Shown one piece after another: positions 54,513 through 63,841 of a stretch of DNA of 64,000 nucleotides. Source of the stretch: Saccharicrinis sp050589685 (GTDB lineage: Bacteria; Bacteroidota; Bacteroidia; Bacteroidales; Marinilabiliaceae); contig NZ_JBNGOS010000033.1 in the NCBI RefSeq assembly GCF_050589685.1, positions 16,276-80,275 on the forward strand, given 5' to 3'. The translations under genes were made by a program, and so were the position numbers. Below the pieces are notes generated by a model. The model made no database searches. It saw only the letters and a program-made list of their open reading frames with translations, and was not told the DNA's origin. Numbering within the stretch: the first letter of the stretch is position 1; every line of letters starts with the position of its first letter.

Positions 54513-55598
54513 TTATTCCTTTGTTTTTTTACGCGCTTCCGATACCGATATACGTTTACCATCCTCGAAAGCAATAACAAAACAATCTTTAATTTTTTTC
54601 TTTACGACAAGATTTTCCTGGCTGATTTCATCAAAACTATTTGATTTTCCGATGGCATACTTATACATATTACCATCCTGATACTCAAATACATCATCGA
54701 ATTTCCTATAAATGGAACTGCCAGGTTTTATTTTCTTTTTACTGGATGCCACTTGAATCCGGTAAATAATTTCAGGAGTTTCTTCTTTTACCACATTCAT
54801 TTGGGTTGGAACACCCAGGTTGTTCTTGGCATCAAACTGTTTCTTGTAATCTCTGAACGCTCTAAATATCCCCGATGCCAATAGGGCTTGTCCTTCATTG
54901 GACGACAAGTACCTTTCTTCGTTCGAGTTGCTTAAAAAACCTAATTCAACCAGTATTCCAGGCATGGCAATTTCCCTAAGCACCAAAAAACCGGCCTGCT
55001 TAACTCCCCGGTTTCTGCGTCCCACTCTTTTACCGAATTGTTCCTGCACCAATCTCGCCATCTCCAAACTCTGATCGAGATATATGTTCTGGTACAACTC
55101 AAATATTATGTAGGACTCCGCCAGATTGGGATCAAAATCTTCATAGGTAATGCTATAATCATCCTCCAGTGTAATTACCGAGTTTTCTTTCTTTGCAACT
55201 TCCAGGTTATCATCTGTTCTGTGAAGACCTAGCGCAAAAGTTTCGGTACCAATAATTCTGGGGTTACTGATATAATTGGCATGTATGGAAATAAACAAAT
55301 TAGCATCCGACTTATTTGCAATGGCAGCCCTTTCGTTCAACGGTATAAACACATCTTTCTTTCGCGTATACACCACTTCAACTTCAGGTAAATATTTCTC
55401 AATATAATTACCCAATTTTAGGGCTACAGCCAGTACAACATCTTTTTCCTTTGAAAACTTACCATGTGCGCCAGGATCTTTTCCTCCATGGCCCGCGTCT
55501 ATTACAACTTTCTTGAGTTTTCCTGTCGATTGCGCCTCAATTCCCATTGCACACAACCAAAATAATATCGTAAATATGCTAATATTTAATAATCTCAT
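54513..55598 (-). CDS. N-acetylmuramoyl-L-alanine amidase (AmiC-like)
   Basis: 361-residue secreted zinc amidase of the Amidase_3 family, which cleaves the bond between MurNAc and the stem peptide, for example at cell separation. A signal peptide ends near GIEAQ-STG. Zinc/catalytic motifs: DAGHGGKDPGA, LNERAAIAN (Glu), FISIHAN (His) and VELGFLSN (Glu). The C-terminal ~90 residues look like a SPOR-type peptidoglycan-binding domain (YRIQVASSKKKI, GNMYKYAIG). The ATG at 55598 follows an AGGAG ribosome site; a longer start would have poor spacing. It diverges from lptD, a conserved arrangement in Bacteroidota. Confidence 0.92.
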   Translation of the reverse strand: MRLLNISIFTILFWLCAMGIEAQSTGKLKKVVIDAGHGGKDPGAHGKFSKEKDVVLAVALKLGNYIEKYLPEVEVVYTRKKDVFIPLNERAAIANKSDANLFISIHANYISNPRIIGTETFALGLHRTDDNLEVAKKENSVITLEDDYSITYEDFDPNLAESYIIFELYQNIYLDQSLEMARLVQEQFGKRVGRRNRGVKQAGFLVLREIAMPGILVELGFLSNSNEERYLSSNEGQALLASGIFRAFRDYKKQFDAKNNLGVPTQMNVVKEETPEIIYRIQVASSKKKIKPGSSIYRKFDDVFEYQDGNMYKYAIGKSNSFDEISQENLVVKKKIKDCFVIAFEDGKRISVSEARKKTKE

Positions 55599-55647
55599 TT
55601 CAACTCCTAATTTTATGGCCAACGTTGGTTTATCATTTAACCTGGCT

Positions 55648-55655
55648 CAAAAATA
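55648..55655 (-). promoter_or_regulatory. -7 promoter box of the amidase gene
   Basis: TATTTTTG on the minus strand, 49 bp upstream of the amidase ATG. Confidence 0.55.
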
Positions 55656-55977
55656 GTTTAATTAATATATTATCCTTTTAGGCTCATCAATAAAATTAGC
55701 AATTAGATAAACTAATATTTACCTCTAAACTTAAATATAACCGTAAAAATAGATATTCCTTCCGATATCTACATAATAATTCTTTATGGATCTAGATATG
55801 ATACGGTTAATACTATTTCTGATTTTATGCCAACAATTGTATTTTCCCTACACTATCCATGGTTTTATGGTATCATTTTTGTTTTCGGTCAAACTGTTTA
55901 ACGAAAGCCACAGAATACAATGTATGGGTGTCCGGTTTATTTTATTAAATAAACCAATAGTGTCATCAATTTTTATT

Positions 55978-55985
55978 TATTTTTG
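55978..55985 (+). promoter_or_regulatory. -7 promoter box of lptD
   Basis: TATTTTTG followed by TG. It supports a translation start downstream, near 56017, rather than the ATG at 55786. Confidence 0.5.
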
Positions 55986-56016
55986 TGCCAATTTGAATCA
56001 CATAATCGCTAATTCA

Positions 56017-58842
56017 TTGATTGTTTCTAAACACAAATTATACCAAGGTTTAAGGCCTTGCCTGCGGACTTTGACTACCCTGGTGGTATTCTGTTCTTTA
56101 TTTCGATTATCATTTGGCCAAAATATTGGAGAACCTGCACTGGCGGCACGGGACAGCATAAATCCGGCAATAGGCGATCTGCGGCCTATTCTCCGGGCGG
56201 ATAGTATAGTGGCTCCATCTGACACAACAATGTCCGGTAAGCGTCCTGGAGGACTCGGCATTGATGCAGAAGTTACCTATACCGCTAAAGACTCCATTAT
56301 ATTAACTAACGGAAATATTGAAAAGGGAGAATCGAGAAAGGTTTATTTATATGGTGATGCCGAAGTAAAATACCTGGACATTACCTTAACAGCGGCCTGT
56401 ATTGAACTCGACCTGGATAGTAGCCTTACCTATGCCTACGGTTTGGAGGACACAACCGGCGTTGTTACCGGTTTGCCTGTTTTTACCGATAAACAGGGTT
56501 CGTACGAAATGAAAACCATTAAGTACAACTTTAAGAGCGAGAAAGCCTTGATTGAACATGTAGTTACCGAACAAGGTGAGGGATATGTTGTAAGTAGCCT
56601 GGCAAAAAAGTCACCCGATGATTCCTTCTCGATAAAAAACGGTCATTACAGTACTTGTGATAACCATGAGCATCCGCACTTTTATCTTAACATGACCAAG
56701 GCAAAAGTAATACCCGGCAAAAAAATCATCACCGGACCCGCATATCTGGTCGTAGAGGATATCCCAATTTATCCCATTGGAATACCCTTTGGTTTTGTCC
56801 CGTCTACCTCGAGTTACAGTTCAGGCATTATCATGCCCTCGTACGGAGAGGAAGAAACCCGTGGGATTTTTTTACGGGACGGGGGATATTACTGGGCGGC
56901 CAGCGATTATTTTGATTTGGCAGTCACCGGCGATTTATATGCAAACAATTCATGGGGTTCACGACTAGCATCAAAATATAAAAAACGCTATTCTTACAGT
57001 GGTAGTATTAACGTAAACTACATTGTTAATATTACAGGCGAAAAGGATTTGCCCGACTATAGTAAATCAAAGGACTTTTCCCTTTCATGGTCGCACCGGC
57101 AGGATGCAAAGGCCAATCCGTATCAAACCTTTTCTGCCAGTGTTAACTATTCCAGCAGTTCGTACGACAGAAACAACGTTAGCAGTATCATCAACGCTAC
57201 CTTGCTGGCAACCAACACAAAACGATCAAGTATTTCTTATAGCAGAAGATTTCCGAAATCTGGCGTTAATTTTTCTGCCAACCTATTGGCCTCACAAAAC
57301 ACAAGGGATACCACGGTTAGTTTTACCACACCCGACTTAACCTTAACCATGAACCGTAAATTTCCTTTTAAAAGGAAAAATAAGGTCGGAAGCGATGAGG
57401 CTTGGTACGAAAAGCTGAGTTTATCATATACCGGTAATGTTAAAAACTATATCAGTGCCAAAGAGTATGAACTTGGCGATAAGTCGTTTCCCAGTGAATG
57501 GCAGAATGGAATGAAACATAGTGTGCCTGTATCGTTAAATTTAAAGATGCTGAAATATTTCACCTTAACCCCTTCCTTTAATTATACGGAAAGATGGTAC
57601 ACGAAATCCATATCAAAAGAGTGGGACGAGGACTCGGAGAGTATAGTCACTGCGGATACCACCACAGGCTTTAAAAGGGTATATGACTACAGTTATTCGG
57701 TGAGTACGTCCACTAAATTCTATTCGTTTTTTACACCATGGAAAAAGTTGTTTGGCGATAAAGTGGATAAAATACGTCATGTAATGACTCCCTCCGCCAG
57801 CTTATCGTACCGACCCGATTTCGGGGATGAAAAATATGGCTACTACGATTGGTTCGAGTACTATGATCCCGACCAGGACTCAATCATCAGGCACGATTAT
57901 TCGCTTTATGATGGTGCCTTGTATGGAACACCGGGTAGAGGGAAATCCGGATCGCTGGGCTTGTCATTGGGCAACACCCTTGAAATGAAGGTTAAAAGCG
58001 AACGCGACACCTCCGGTTTTAAGAAAATAAAAATATTGGAGGGACTTAACTTTTCCACCTCGCACAATTTTATGGCCGATTCTTTAAAATGGTCTCGAAT
58101 CAGCATGAGCGGTCGTACTAAAATTTTGGGAACAAGCATTAACTTCGGAGCTACATTCGATCCGTATGCGCTAGATACAAGCTCAACAGGATCGCCTATA
58201 CGGATCAACACCTCTCATTTCAAGGCTACGGGTAAACTGATGCGGTTGGAGTCGGCCAATCTTAATTTCGGTATTTCAATTGGCTCCGATAAAATAAAGA
58301 AATGGCTCGAAAAACGCAGGGGAGAATCAACTTCCGAAGAAGAGGGGGAAGGGGAGTTTCCGGAGGAAGAGGAATTTGACAACCCGTTAGAGCGAATCGA
58401 CAGGGTTGAAGATGCTTTTGCAGATACCAGAGGTACAGAAAGAGGTAGCTCCCATATGACAGACGATGGATATACCAAATTTGACTTTCCCTGGAACCTC
58501 TCTTTGAACTACAGCTTTAGGATGGTAAACGGGGATTTTAACAAAGAAAAAATGGCGTATAAACGTACCATAACCTCTGACGTAAACCTCAACGGGGATT
58601 TTTCGCTAACCCCCAAATGGAAGTTCTCATTTTCATCGGGATACAACTTTGACACCAAAGAAATATCGCATACAAACCTAAGGATTTCAAGGGATCTTCA
58701 TTGTTGGGGAATGAGCTTTAACCTGGTTCCGGTTGGAACATACAAATCCTATTTTTTCTCCATCAGTGTTAATTCCTCTATACTTCAGGATTTAAAATAC
58801 GAAAAACGCAGTAGCGCCAGAGACAACTCCAGTTATTTTTGA
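56017..58842 (+). CDS. lptD: LptD-like LPS-assembly outer-membrane protein
   Basis: Outer-membrane barrel that receives LPS from LptA and inserts it in the outer leaflet. An N-terminal jellyroll/OstA-like region (~100-260; VYLYGDAEVKY, GYVVSSLAKK) is followed by a long C-terminal beta-barrel with repeated Ser/Tyr-rich strands and an acidic Glu-rich stretch (~790). The open frame runs from 55786, but a -7 box at 55978 and the signal-peptide-like sequence LRTLTTLVVFCSLFRLSFGQ favour a start near the TTG at 56017 (941 residues). The exact start is uncertain. It is divergent from the amidase gene, as in many Bacteroidota. Confidence 0.88.
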   Translation: MIVSKHKLYQGLRPCLRTLTTLVVFCSLFRLSFGQNIGEPALAARDSINPAIGDLRPILRADSIVAPSDTTMSGKRPGGLGIDAEVTYTAKDSIILTNGNIEKGESRKVYLYGDAEVKYLDITLTAACIELDLDSSLTYAYGLEDTTGVVTGLPVFTDKQGSYEMKTIKYNFKSEKALIEHVVTEQGEGYVVSSLAKKSPDDSFSIKNGHYSTCDNHEHPHFYLNMTKAKVIPGKKIITGPAYLVVEDIPIYPIGIPFGFVPSTSSYSSGIIMPSYGEEETRGIFLRDGGYYWAASDYFDLAVTGDLYANNSWGSRLASKYKKRYSYSGSINVNYIVNITGEKDLPDYSKSKDFSLSWSHRQDAKANPYQTFSASVNYSSSSYDRNNVSSIINATLLATNTKRSSISYSRRFPKSGVNFSANLLASQNTRDTTVSFTTPDLTLTMNRKFPFKRKNKVGSDEAWYEKLSLSYTGNVKNYISAKEYELGDKSFPSEWQNGMKHSVPVSLNLKMLKYFTLTPSFNYTERWYTKSISKEWDEDSESIVTADTTTGFKRVYDYSYSVSTSTKFYSFFTPWKKLFGDKVDKIRHVMTPSASLSYRPDFGDEKYGYYDWFEYYDPDQDSIIRHDYSLYDGALYGTPGRGKSGSLGLSLGNTLEMKVKSERDTSGFKKIKILEGLNFSTSHNFMADSLKWSRISMSGRTKILGTSINFGATFDPYALDTSSTGSPIRINTSHFKATGKLMRLESANLNFGISIGSDKIKKWLEKRRGESTSEEEGEGEFPEEEEFDNPLERIDRVEDAFADTRGTERGSSHMTDDGYTKFDFPWNLSLNYSFRMVNGDFNKEKMAYKRTITSDVNLNGDFSLTPKWKFSFSSGYNFDTKEISHTNLRISRDLHCWGMSFNLVPVGTYKSYFFSISVNSSILQDLKYEKRSSARDNSSYF

Positions 58843-59006
58843 TAGGATATGATTAAAGATAAATCAAAACGTTCTTTTTTTTAGAAGGCTTTTCTGTTTT
58901 ATGGCCTTCCCGCATCCTTAAATTACCAAATGGGTGCCGTGGGCACGGTTTTCTTTAAAACCTTCCGCAACCCTTCGGATGTATAGAGGTGTGCGGTGGA
59001 ATAATG
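58843..59006. other. Intergenic region after lptD
   Basis: 164 bp between the lptD stop and repeat copy 4. Small stems (GTGCC / GGCAC near 58931) and a T-run after ACGTTC exist, but I see no clear terminator or gene. Confidence 0.4.
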
Positions 59007-59206
59007 TTTAACCCCCAATATGCATTAGAAATTCTATTACACATTGAAATTACTTTAAAACAAGGTATTTCACTAAGTTGCTTCAACTCACCAGAGCAGT
59101 GCTCCCGAAAGTAATCGGTAAAAGTTATGCGTTGTTTCTGCAACTCCTTGTTTTATGGTATTTTAAATGGTCATACCCTACCTCTAATACAAAATCCGCG
59201 TTTAAA
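59007..59206 (+). repeat. Interspersed palindromic repeat, copy 4 (long subtype)
   Basis: About 200 bp; its first 60 bp are almost identical to copy 2 (CCCAATATGCATTAGAAATT onward). Right end, inverted, reads TTTAAACGCGGATTTTGTAT. It keeps the CCCGAAAGTAATCGG centre and the CTCCTTGTTTTATGG arm. It lies between lptD and ridA. Confidence 0.88.
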
Positions 59207-59259
59207 GGCGAATTCCCTGCCCCCTGATATAAACCCGGTATTTATTTATTAAAATCAAC

Positions 59260-59267
59260 TACCTTTG
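59260..59267 (+). promoter_or_regulatory. -7 promoter box of ridA
   Basis: TACCTTTG, identical to the box at 33075; 16 bp before the ridA ATG. Confidence 0.6.
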
Positions 59268-59283
59268 TAAAAAATCAATAATA

Positions 59284-59661
59284 ATGAAGAAAATTGTCAA
59301 TACTAAAAACGCCCCTGCGGCCATTGGTCCGTATAGCCAAGCCGTTGAAATGAATGGGATGCTGTTTATTTCCGGTCAGGTGCCCATCAACCCCGAATCC
59401 GGAAAGGTGGAAGCCGAAAGCATAACAGCCCAAACAGAACAAGTGATGAGAAACATTGAAGCCATCCTAACCCAGGCAGGCTATTCCTTTGCTGATGTGG
59501 TAAAATCAACGTGTCTGTTGTCGGACATGGGAGATTTTAAGGCGATGAACGAGGTTTATGGTAGCTACTATAAAGAAAACCCTCCTGCCAGGGCAGCCTT
59601 TGCTGTTAAAGAACTTCCGCTTGGTGTAAAAGTGGAGATTGAAACTATTGCGGCGAAGTAA
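59284..59661 (+). CDS. ridA: RidA family enamine/imine deaminase
   Basis: 125-residue RidA (YjgF/YER057c) protein that hydrolyses reactive enamines/imines such as 2-aminoacrylate. The signature NTKNAPAAIGPYSQAVEM and the ISGQVPINPES loop are intact; the catalytic Arg is in NPPARAAFAVKELP (~106), so it belongs to the true RidA subgroup. A -7 box lies 16 bp before the ATG. Its position after amidase/lptD matches a conserved order in the phylum. Confidence 0.93.
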   Translation: MKKIVNTKNAPAAIGPYSQAVEMNGMLFISGQVPINPESGKVEAESITAQTEQVMRNIEAILTQAGYSFADVVKSTCLLSDMGDFKAMNEVYGSYYKENPPARAAFAVKELPLGVKVEIETIAAK

Positions 59662-59721
59662 TAAAAAATATTGGCTTTTGGGCATTAGCACGAAGCTACT
59701 GGCTAATACCTGATAGCCAAT

Positions 59722-61500
59722 CTAAAAATACATAAGGTATAGAATAGTAATAGTAACCACCATATAAATAATGGTCAAGGGCCAACCTACCCTAAAAAAG
59801 TCTTTAAAATTATATCCTCCCGGTCCGTAAACCATGATATTGGTTTGATAACCGATAGGTGTTAAGAAATTGGCCGCTGCCGCAAACGAAACTACCAATG
59901 CAAAAGGCAATGGGTTTAATCCTAAAGTATGGGCTGCGGTTAATGATATAGGGAATACAATAGCGACTGCAGCCTTGTTTGTGATATAAGCAGCCAACAC
60001 TGTTGTTATCAAATAAATACCCGTCAATATTGCAATTTTCCCTAAAGGGAAGAATATAGATATCAGAAAATTAGCAATCATATCCGCCACACCGGTCTTT
60101 ATCATAGCCGTTCCCAAGGCCAATGATAGTGCAATAATCACTGCAAGGTTATAGTCAATGTTCTTAGGCAGATCCTTGGCGCTGACCACTTTTAATATAT
60201 TAATAACTACCAATACCACCAGCAATCCCATAAACAATGGGATCAGGTTCAGGGCCGATAAGAAAATGGCCAATAACGTTCCGCCAAACAAAGTCCATAT
60301 TTTATAACGCTCGGGTTTTCGTACTTCTTTCACCTTCGATATCAGGTAAAAATCTATGTCATCCTGCGAACGCGACATAAAGTCATCACCCGCTAACAGA
60401 AGAATAACATCTCCTGCTTTCAGTTTTACCTCTTCCAACTTTCCCATAACGCGCTCCCCGTTCCTATGCATGGCCAAAAGCACCGAATCGTACTTGCCGC
60501 GAAAGTTGACCTCCTTCACCTCTTTTGATATGAGTGAGGAGTTATGGGAAATGACGATCTCAACAACATCTGCTCTTTTTAGTTTGCTCATCATTCCTAC
60601 CGTAGGCAAAGTCAGTCCGCTACCATCCGACAACAGGTTTGCAATATCCTCTGACTCACCCGCAAAACGCAGCAAATCGCCTGCTTCCAGAATAAAATCT
60701 TTATCAAATACCTGAAATGTATACTTGCCCCTGACCACCTCGGCCAGAAACAGTCCTTTTTCATTTCCTAATCCAGATTCTTCAATGGTTTTACCAATTA
60801 GTTTAGAGGATTTTCGCACAACCGCCTCCACTAAATATTTACGTTCGCTTTCGGTAATTTCTTTGGTCAAGGGAATTCTGTCAGGTAATAATTTGTGGGC
60901 GAAAAAGAACAAATACAAAAAACCAATGATCAGCATGGGAAAACCTACCCAAAAGAAATCGAACATGTGCAAAGGTTCCATATCGGGAAATATGGTCTGA
61001 TCAATTACCATCCCATTGACAATCAGGTTGGTTGAGGTACCTATTAAGGTTACACACCCGCCAAGGATAGCCGCATACGACAATGGTAACAGTAGCTTCG
61101 ATGGCGAAATGTTATTCCGTTTGCTCCAGTTGTGCACGTAAGGCATCATTACCGCAACCAATGGCGTATTATTCAGGAAAGCTGAAAAACCTCCAATCCA
61201 AAACATAATTCGGGAAAGAAACCCCTTATACCCGCTGGTTCTCGGAAATATTCTACTGAAGAATATCTCTATGACCGAAATTTGTCGAATGGCATCACCC
61301 AACAATAACAACATCATAATAACCGCAATTTGTTCGTTTGCAAACCCGGCCAATATCTCACTTGGTGTTAATACGCCAAAAAAACCCAGGACCATTACCG
61401 CCACAAAAAAAGTAAAGGCTGCTCCCAAAAGCTCTCTATATAAAGATATTAAAATAAATGCCAGAACGACAAATACAATGATTACATCAAAATGCTGCAT
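59722..61500 (-). CDS. SLC13-family permease with two TrkA-C domains
   Basis: 592-residue divalent anion:Na+ symporter family protein. The first half has about six helices; two RCK/TrkA-C-type regulatory domains (~210-290 and 300-380) follow, and then another set of helices (~395-592). NTPLVAVMMP and the ITNKAAVAIVFPISL / FLTPIGYQTNIMVYGPG segments carry the conserved SNT-type and Pro-Ile-Gly motifs. The substrate (dicarboxylate, sulfate or similar) is unknown. The ATG at 61500 is used; the TTG at 61533 overlaps the -7 box and is rejected. Confidence 0.9.
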   Translation of the reverse strand: MQHFDVIIVFVVLAFILISLYRELLGAAFTFFVAVMVLGFFGVLTPSEILAGFANEQIAVIMMLLLLGDAIRQISVIEIFFSRIFPRTSGYKGFLSRIMFWIGGFSAFLNNTPLVAVMMPYVHNWSKRNNISPSKLLLPLSYAAILGGCVTLIGTSTNLIVNGMVIDQTIFPDMEPLHMFDFFWVGFPMLIIGFLYLFFFAHKLLPDRIPLTKEITESERKYLVEAVVRKSSKLIGKTIEESGLGNEKGLFLAEVVRGKYTFQVFDKDFILEAGDLLRFAGESEDIANLLSDGSGLTLPTVGMMSKLKRADVVEIVISHNSSLISKEVKEVNFRGKYDSVLLAMHRNGERVMGKLEEVKLKAGDVILLLAGDDFMSRSQDDIDFYLISKVKEVRKPERYKIWTLFGGTLLAIFLSALNLIPLFMGLLVVLVVINILKVVSAKDLPKNIDYNLAVIIALSLALGTAMIKTGVADMIANFLISIFFPLGKIAILTGIYLITTVLAAYITNKAAVAIVFPISLTAAHTLGLNPLPFALVVSFAAAANFLTPIGYQTNIMVYGPGGYNFKDFFRVGWPLTIIYMVVTITILYLMYF

Positions 61501-61530
61501 AAGGTCTTTAAAAGTTTCTCCAATAACCCA

Positions 61531-61538
61531 CAAAAATA
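61531..61538 (-). promoter_or_regulatory. -7 promoter box of the SLC13 permease gene
   Basis: TATTTTTG on the minus strand, 30 bp upstream of the ATG. Confidence 0.55.
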
Positions 61539-61563
61539 GAAAAATACTTATAAATGTAGGTCT

Positions 61564-61602
61564 TGCATATCGCTAATTTACGAACAAGTTATGCATATCG
61601 CT
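61564..61602. repeat. Direct repeat TGCATATCGCT, two copies
   Basis: TGCATATCGCT occurs at 61564-61574 and again at 61592-61602, 28 bp apart (start to start). Both copies are upstream of the SLC13 promoter box in the space shared with the LytS gene. Confidence 0.5.
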
Positions 61603-61801
61603 CAAAACAAATTTTCATGTTTAAATTTATTTTTATTTGTCAGATGGAACTCCCAAATAATTTTGATCATCCGCTGTGCGTAAATATGGATAATCAAATT
61701 TGCATGGTCGTTTCATAAGTTAGTTCATAGGAGAAAAGTATTAGGTTGCAGAACAAAACTGCTTGTTGATAGTAAATAATTAGCCAATACCTAAAAAAAA
61801 G

Positions 61802-61828
61802 AATATTTTTATCGCGGATAAAAATATT
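61802..61828. promoter_or_regulatory. Perfect 27-bp palindrome upstream of the LytS-like kinase gene
   Basis: AATATTTTTATC (61802-61813) and GATAAAAATATT (61817-61828) are exact reverse complements around GCG. It ends 12 bp before the first possible start codon. It may be an operator for a dimeric regulator or a leader hairpin that limits translation. Confidence 0.7.
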
Positions 61829-61840
61829 TAAAATAAAACC

Positions 61841-62911
61841 TTGGTGCGCAAAAAGATAAATATATACATCGTGTTAATCCACGCCCTGTTTTGGCTGTTG
61901 CTATTTTCGAGCCCTTTATTGTTCTTTTTCAACTTTGATTTGGCAATGGTTCCAATGAAGCAGTTTGCCACGATGAATGCGACAATAATTAGTATTTTTT
62001 ATATTAATTATTCAGGACTGGTACCTTTGTTTCTGTTTAAGAAGAAATTTTTTCTGTACTTCGCCTCACTCATAGTATTATTGGTTTCTGTGTTATTGGT
62101 AATCCGTTACCTTGAATCGAATCACCCTTTTGCGGAGCACCAGCGTTTTTTTGACCCATTAAATAATATAGTACCGGAAGATGAATTGCGCAGACACTTT
62201 ATACGTCGTGATAAAGGAAATATTTTTTTAGTGGTAGCCCTGGCATTAATTGGCATAGGTACGAGTATACGTGTAACAGGCAGTTGGTTGCTCAATGAAA
62301 AAGAGAAAAATGAGATAAAAAAAGAAAAGTTGAATGCAGAACTGTCCTATCTTAAATCACAAATTGACCCTCATTTTTTCTTTAATACCTTAAACAATAT
62401 ATATTCATTGGCACAGCTTAAGTCCGATAAAGCTCCGCAAACGATATTAAAATTATCGGAATTAATGCGCTATAATATTTATGAAGCGGATAAGGAGCTG
62501 GTGTTTTTAAAGGATGAAGTAAACTACGTTCAGAATTTTATTGATTTGCAACGTATCCGTTTAGCAAAAAGCGTTGATATAGATTATTATGTGAGAGGAA
62601 AAATAGGAAACAAAAAAATAGAGCCGCTTATCTTTTTGCCCTTTATAGAAAATGCATTTAAACATGGTATAGATTATGCGAACCATTGCTCTATTGATAT
62701 TGAAATATCGATAGAAGACACCGAAATAACTCTATTGGTAATTAATAGTACATCCAGCCGTAAAGAAAAAATATCTAAACAGTCGGGTGTTGGTTTGAGC
62801 AATATTAAAAAAAGATTGGAACTTTTATATAAACATCGCTATACCTTAAACATCAGTGAAAACGAGAAAAAGTTCATGGTAAAACTAACATTGTATTTAA
62901 ATGACCATTAA
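61841..62911 (+). CDS. LytS/YehU-type sensor histidine kinase
   Basis: 356-residue membrane kinase. Four N-terminal helices (residues ~8-30, 45-65, 72-90 and 128-145) precede a coiled coil and a His_kinase domain with the phospho-His178 in QIDPHFFFNTLNNIYSL, followed by an HATPase with the N-box PLIFLPFIENAFKHG and a GVGLSNIKKRLE G-box. No ATG is available: the frame begins TTG GTG (61841/61844), with a perfect palindrome 12 bp upstream. It overlaps its LytTR regulator gene by 11 bp, so the two are coupled. Confidence 0.88.
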   Translation: MVRKKINIYIVLIHALFWLLLFSSPLLFFFNFDLAMVPMKQFATMNATIISIFYINYSGLVPLFLFKKKFFLYFASLIVLLVSVLLVIRYLESNHPFAEHQRFFDPLNNIVPEDELRRHFIRRDKGNIFLVVALALIGIGTSIRVTGSWLLNEKEKNEIKKEKLNAELSYLKSQIDPHFFFNTLNNIYSLAQLKSDKAPQTILKLSELMRYNIYEADKELVFLKDEVNYVQNFIDLQRIRLAKSVDIDYYVRGKIGNKKIEPLIFLPFIENAFKHGIDYANHCSIDIEISIEDTEITLLVINSTSSRKEKISKQSGVGLSNIKKRLELLYKHRYTLNISENEKKFMVKLTLYLNDH

Positions 62912-63623
62912 TTGTATTATTGTTGACGATGAGCCTTTAGCCCAGGATTTAATTGAGGATTACGTTTTAAAAATCCCTTTCTTAAACCTGAAAGCCAAAT
63001 GCAGTTCGGCGTTTGAAGCCTTTGACTGCCTCCGCAAATACGAGATTGACCTTGTGTTTTTGGATATTCACATGCCCAATGTTACCGGTCTTGATTTTAT
63101 CAATAGCATCGAGACGAAACCTATGTTTATCTTTACAACTGCCTACTCCGAGTATGCCATTGAGGCATTTGACCTGAATGCCGTGGATTATTTGGTTAAG
63201 CCCATTCCATTCGAACGTTTTTTAAAAGCGGCCAACAAAGCCATTAACTACTTTGCATTAAAAAACAAGAATACAGCCGCAGATTCACCGGTAAAAACGG
63301 AGGTGCAAAAGCAGGACTATTTTTTTATTAAGGTTGATTACAAAGATCGTAAAGTTAATTTTGGAGACATATTATACATTGAGGGACTTAAAGATTACAT
63401 TAAAATTCACTTAGTTAATTCAAAAAAACCGATTATCACGCACAACACACTTAAAAACATAATGCTCACAATCCAAGAACATGGTTTTGCACGAGTTCAC
63501 AAATCTTTTATTGTTTCTATTCATCACATAAAATCCATTACCAAAAACCGTATTGTGATTAACGACCAGTGGATTCCGATTGGAGATATCTATAAAGAAG
63601 ATTTTTTAAAAATGATTAAGTAA
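62901..63623 (+). CDS. LytTR-family response regulator
   Basis: 240-residue cytosolic regulator. The receiver (1-115) has DD at 9-10, phospho-Asp55 (VFLDIHMPN) and KPIP lysine (~100). The C-terminal LytTR DNA-binding domain (~140-240) has YIEGLKDYIKI and FARVHKSFIVSI. Its start overlaps the kinase gene, giving a two-gene operon. LytTR regulators bind direct repeats, so the palindrome upstream of the kinase gene may belong to another factor. Confidence 0.92.
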   Translation: MTINCIIVDDEPLAQDLIEDYVLKIPFLNLKAKCSSAFEAFDCLRKYEIDLVFLDIHMPNVTGLDFINSIETKPMFIFTTAYSEYAIEAFDLNAVDYLVKPIPFERFLKAANKAINYFALKNKNTAADSPVKTEVQKQDYFFIKVDYKDRKVNFGDILYIEGLKDYIKIHLVNSKKPIITHNTLKNIMLTIQEHGFARVHKSFIVSIHHIKSITKNRIVINDQWIPIGDIYKEDFLKMIK

Positions 63624-63671
63624 AACATTAACTGATCAAAAAAAATTACACCTACTTATTCCTAAATACTG

Positions 63672-63688
63672 AACACCCAAGTGTTTTT
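63672..63688 (+). terminator. Weak terminator-like hairpin after the LytTR operon
   Basis: AACAC pairs with GTGTT around CCAA and is followed by three more T residues. The stem is only five base pairs, so the call is tentative. Confidence 0.4.
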
Positions 63689-63841
63689 ATAAACTGCTGG
63701 CACATGGGTTAAAAATAACCATAAGTCTACGTTCTTTTACTTTATATCTTTAACAATTAATTTATCTAATTCCTTTATTATTTTAGTTTAAGGCTATTAG
63801 TTTCTACCCTAAAATCAACAAAAAAGAGACGGATAGGTTAG

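Noticed and set aside
55786..56016. ATG at 55786 as the lptD start
   Set aside because: It would add 77 residues ahead of the signal peptide and lies upstream of the -7 box; a later start is preferred.
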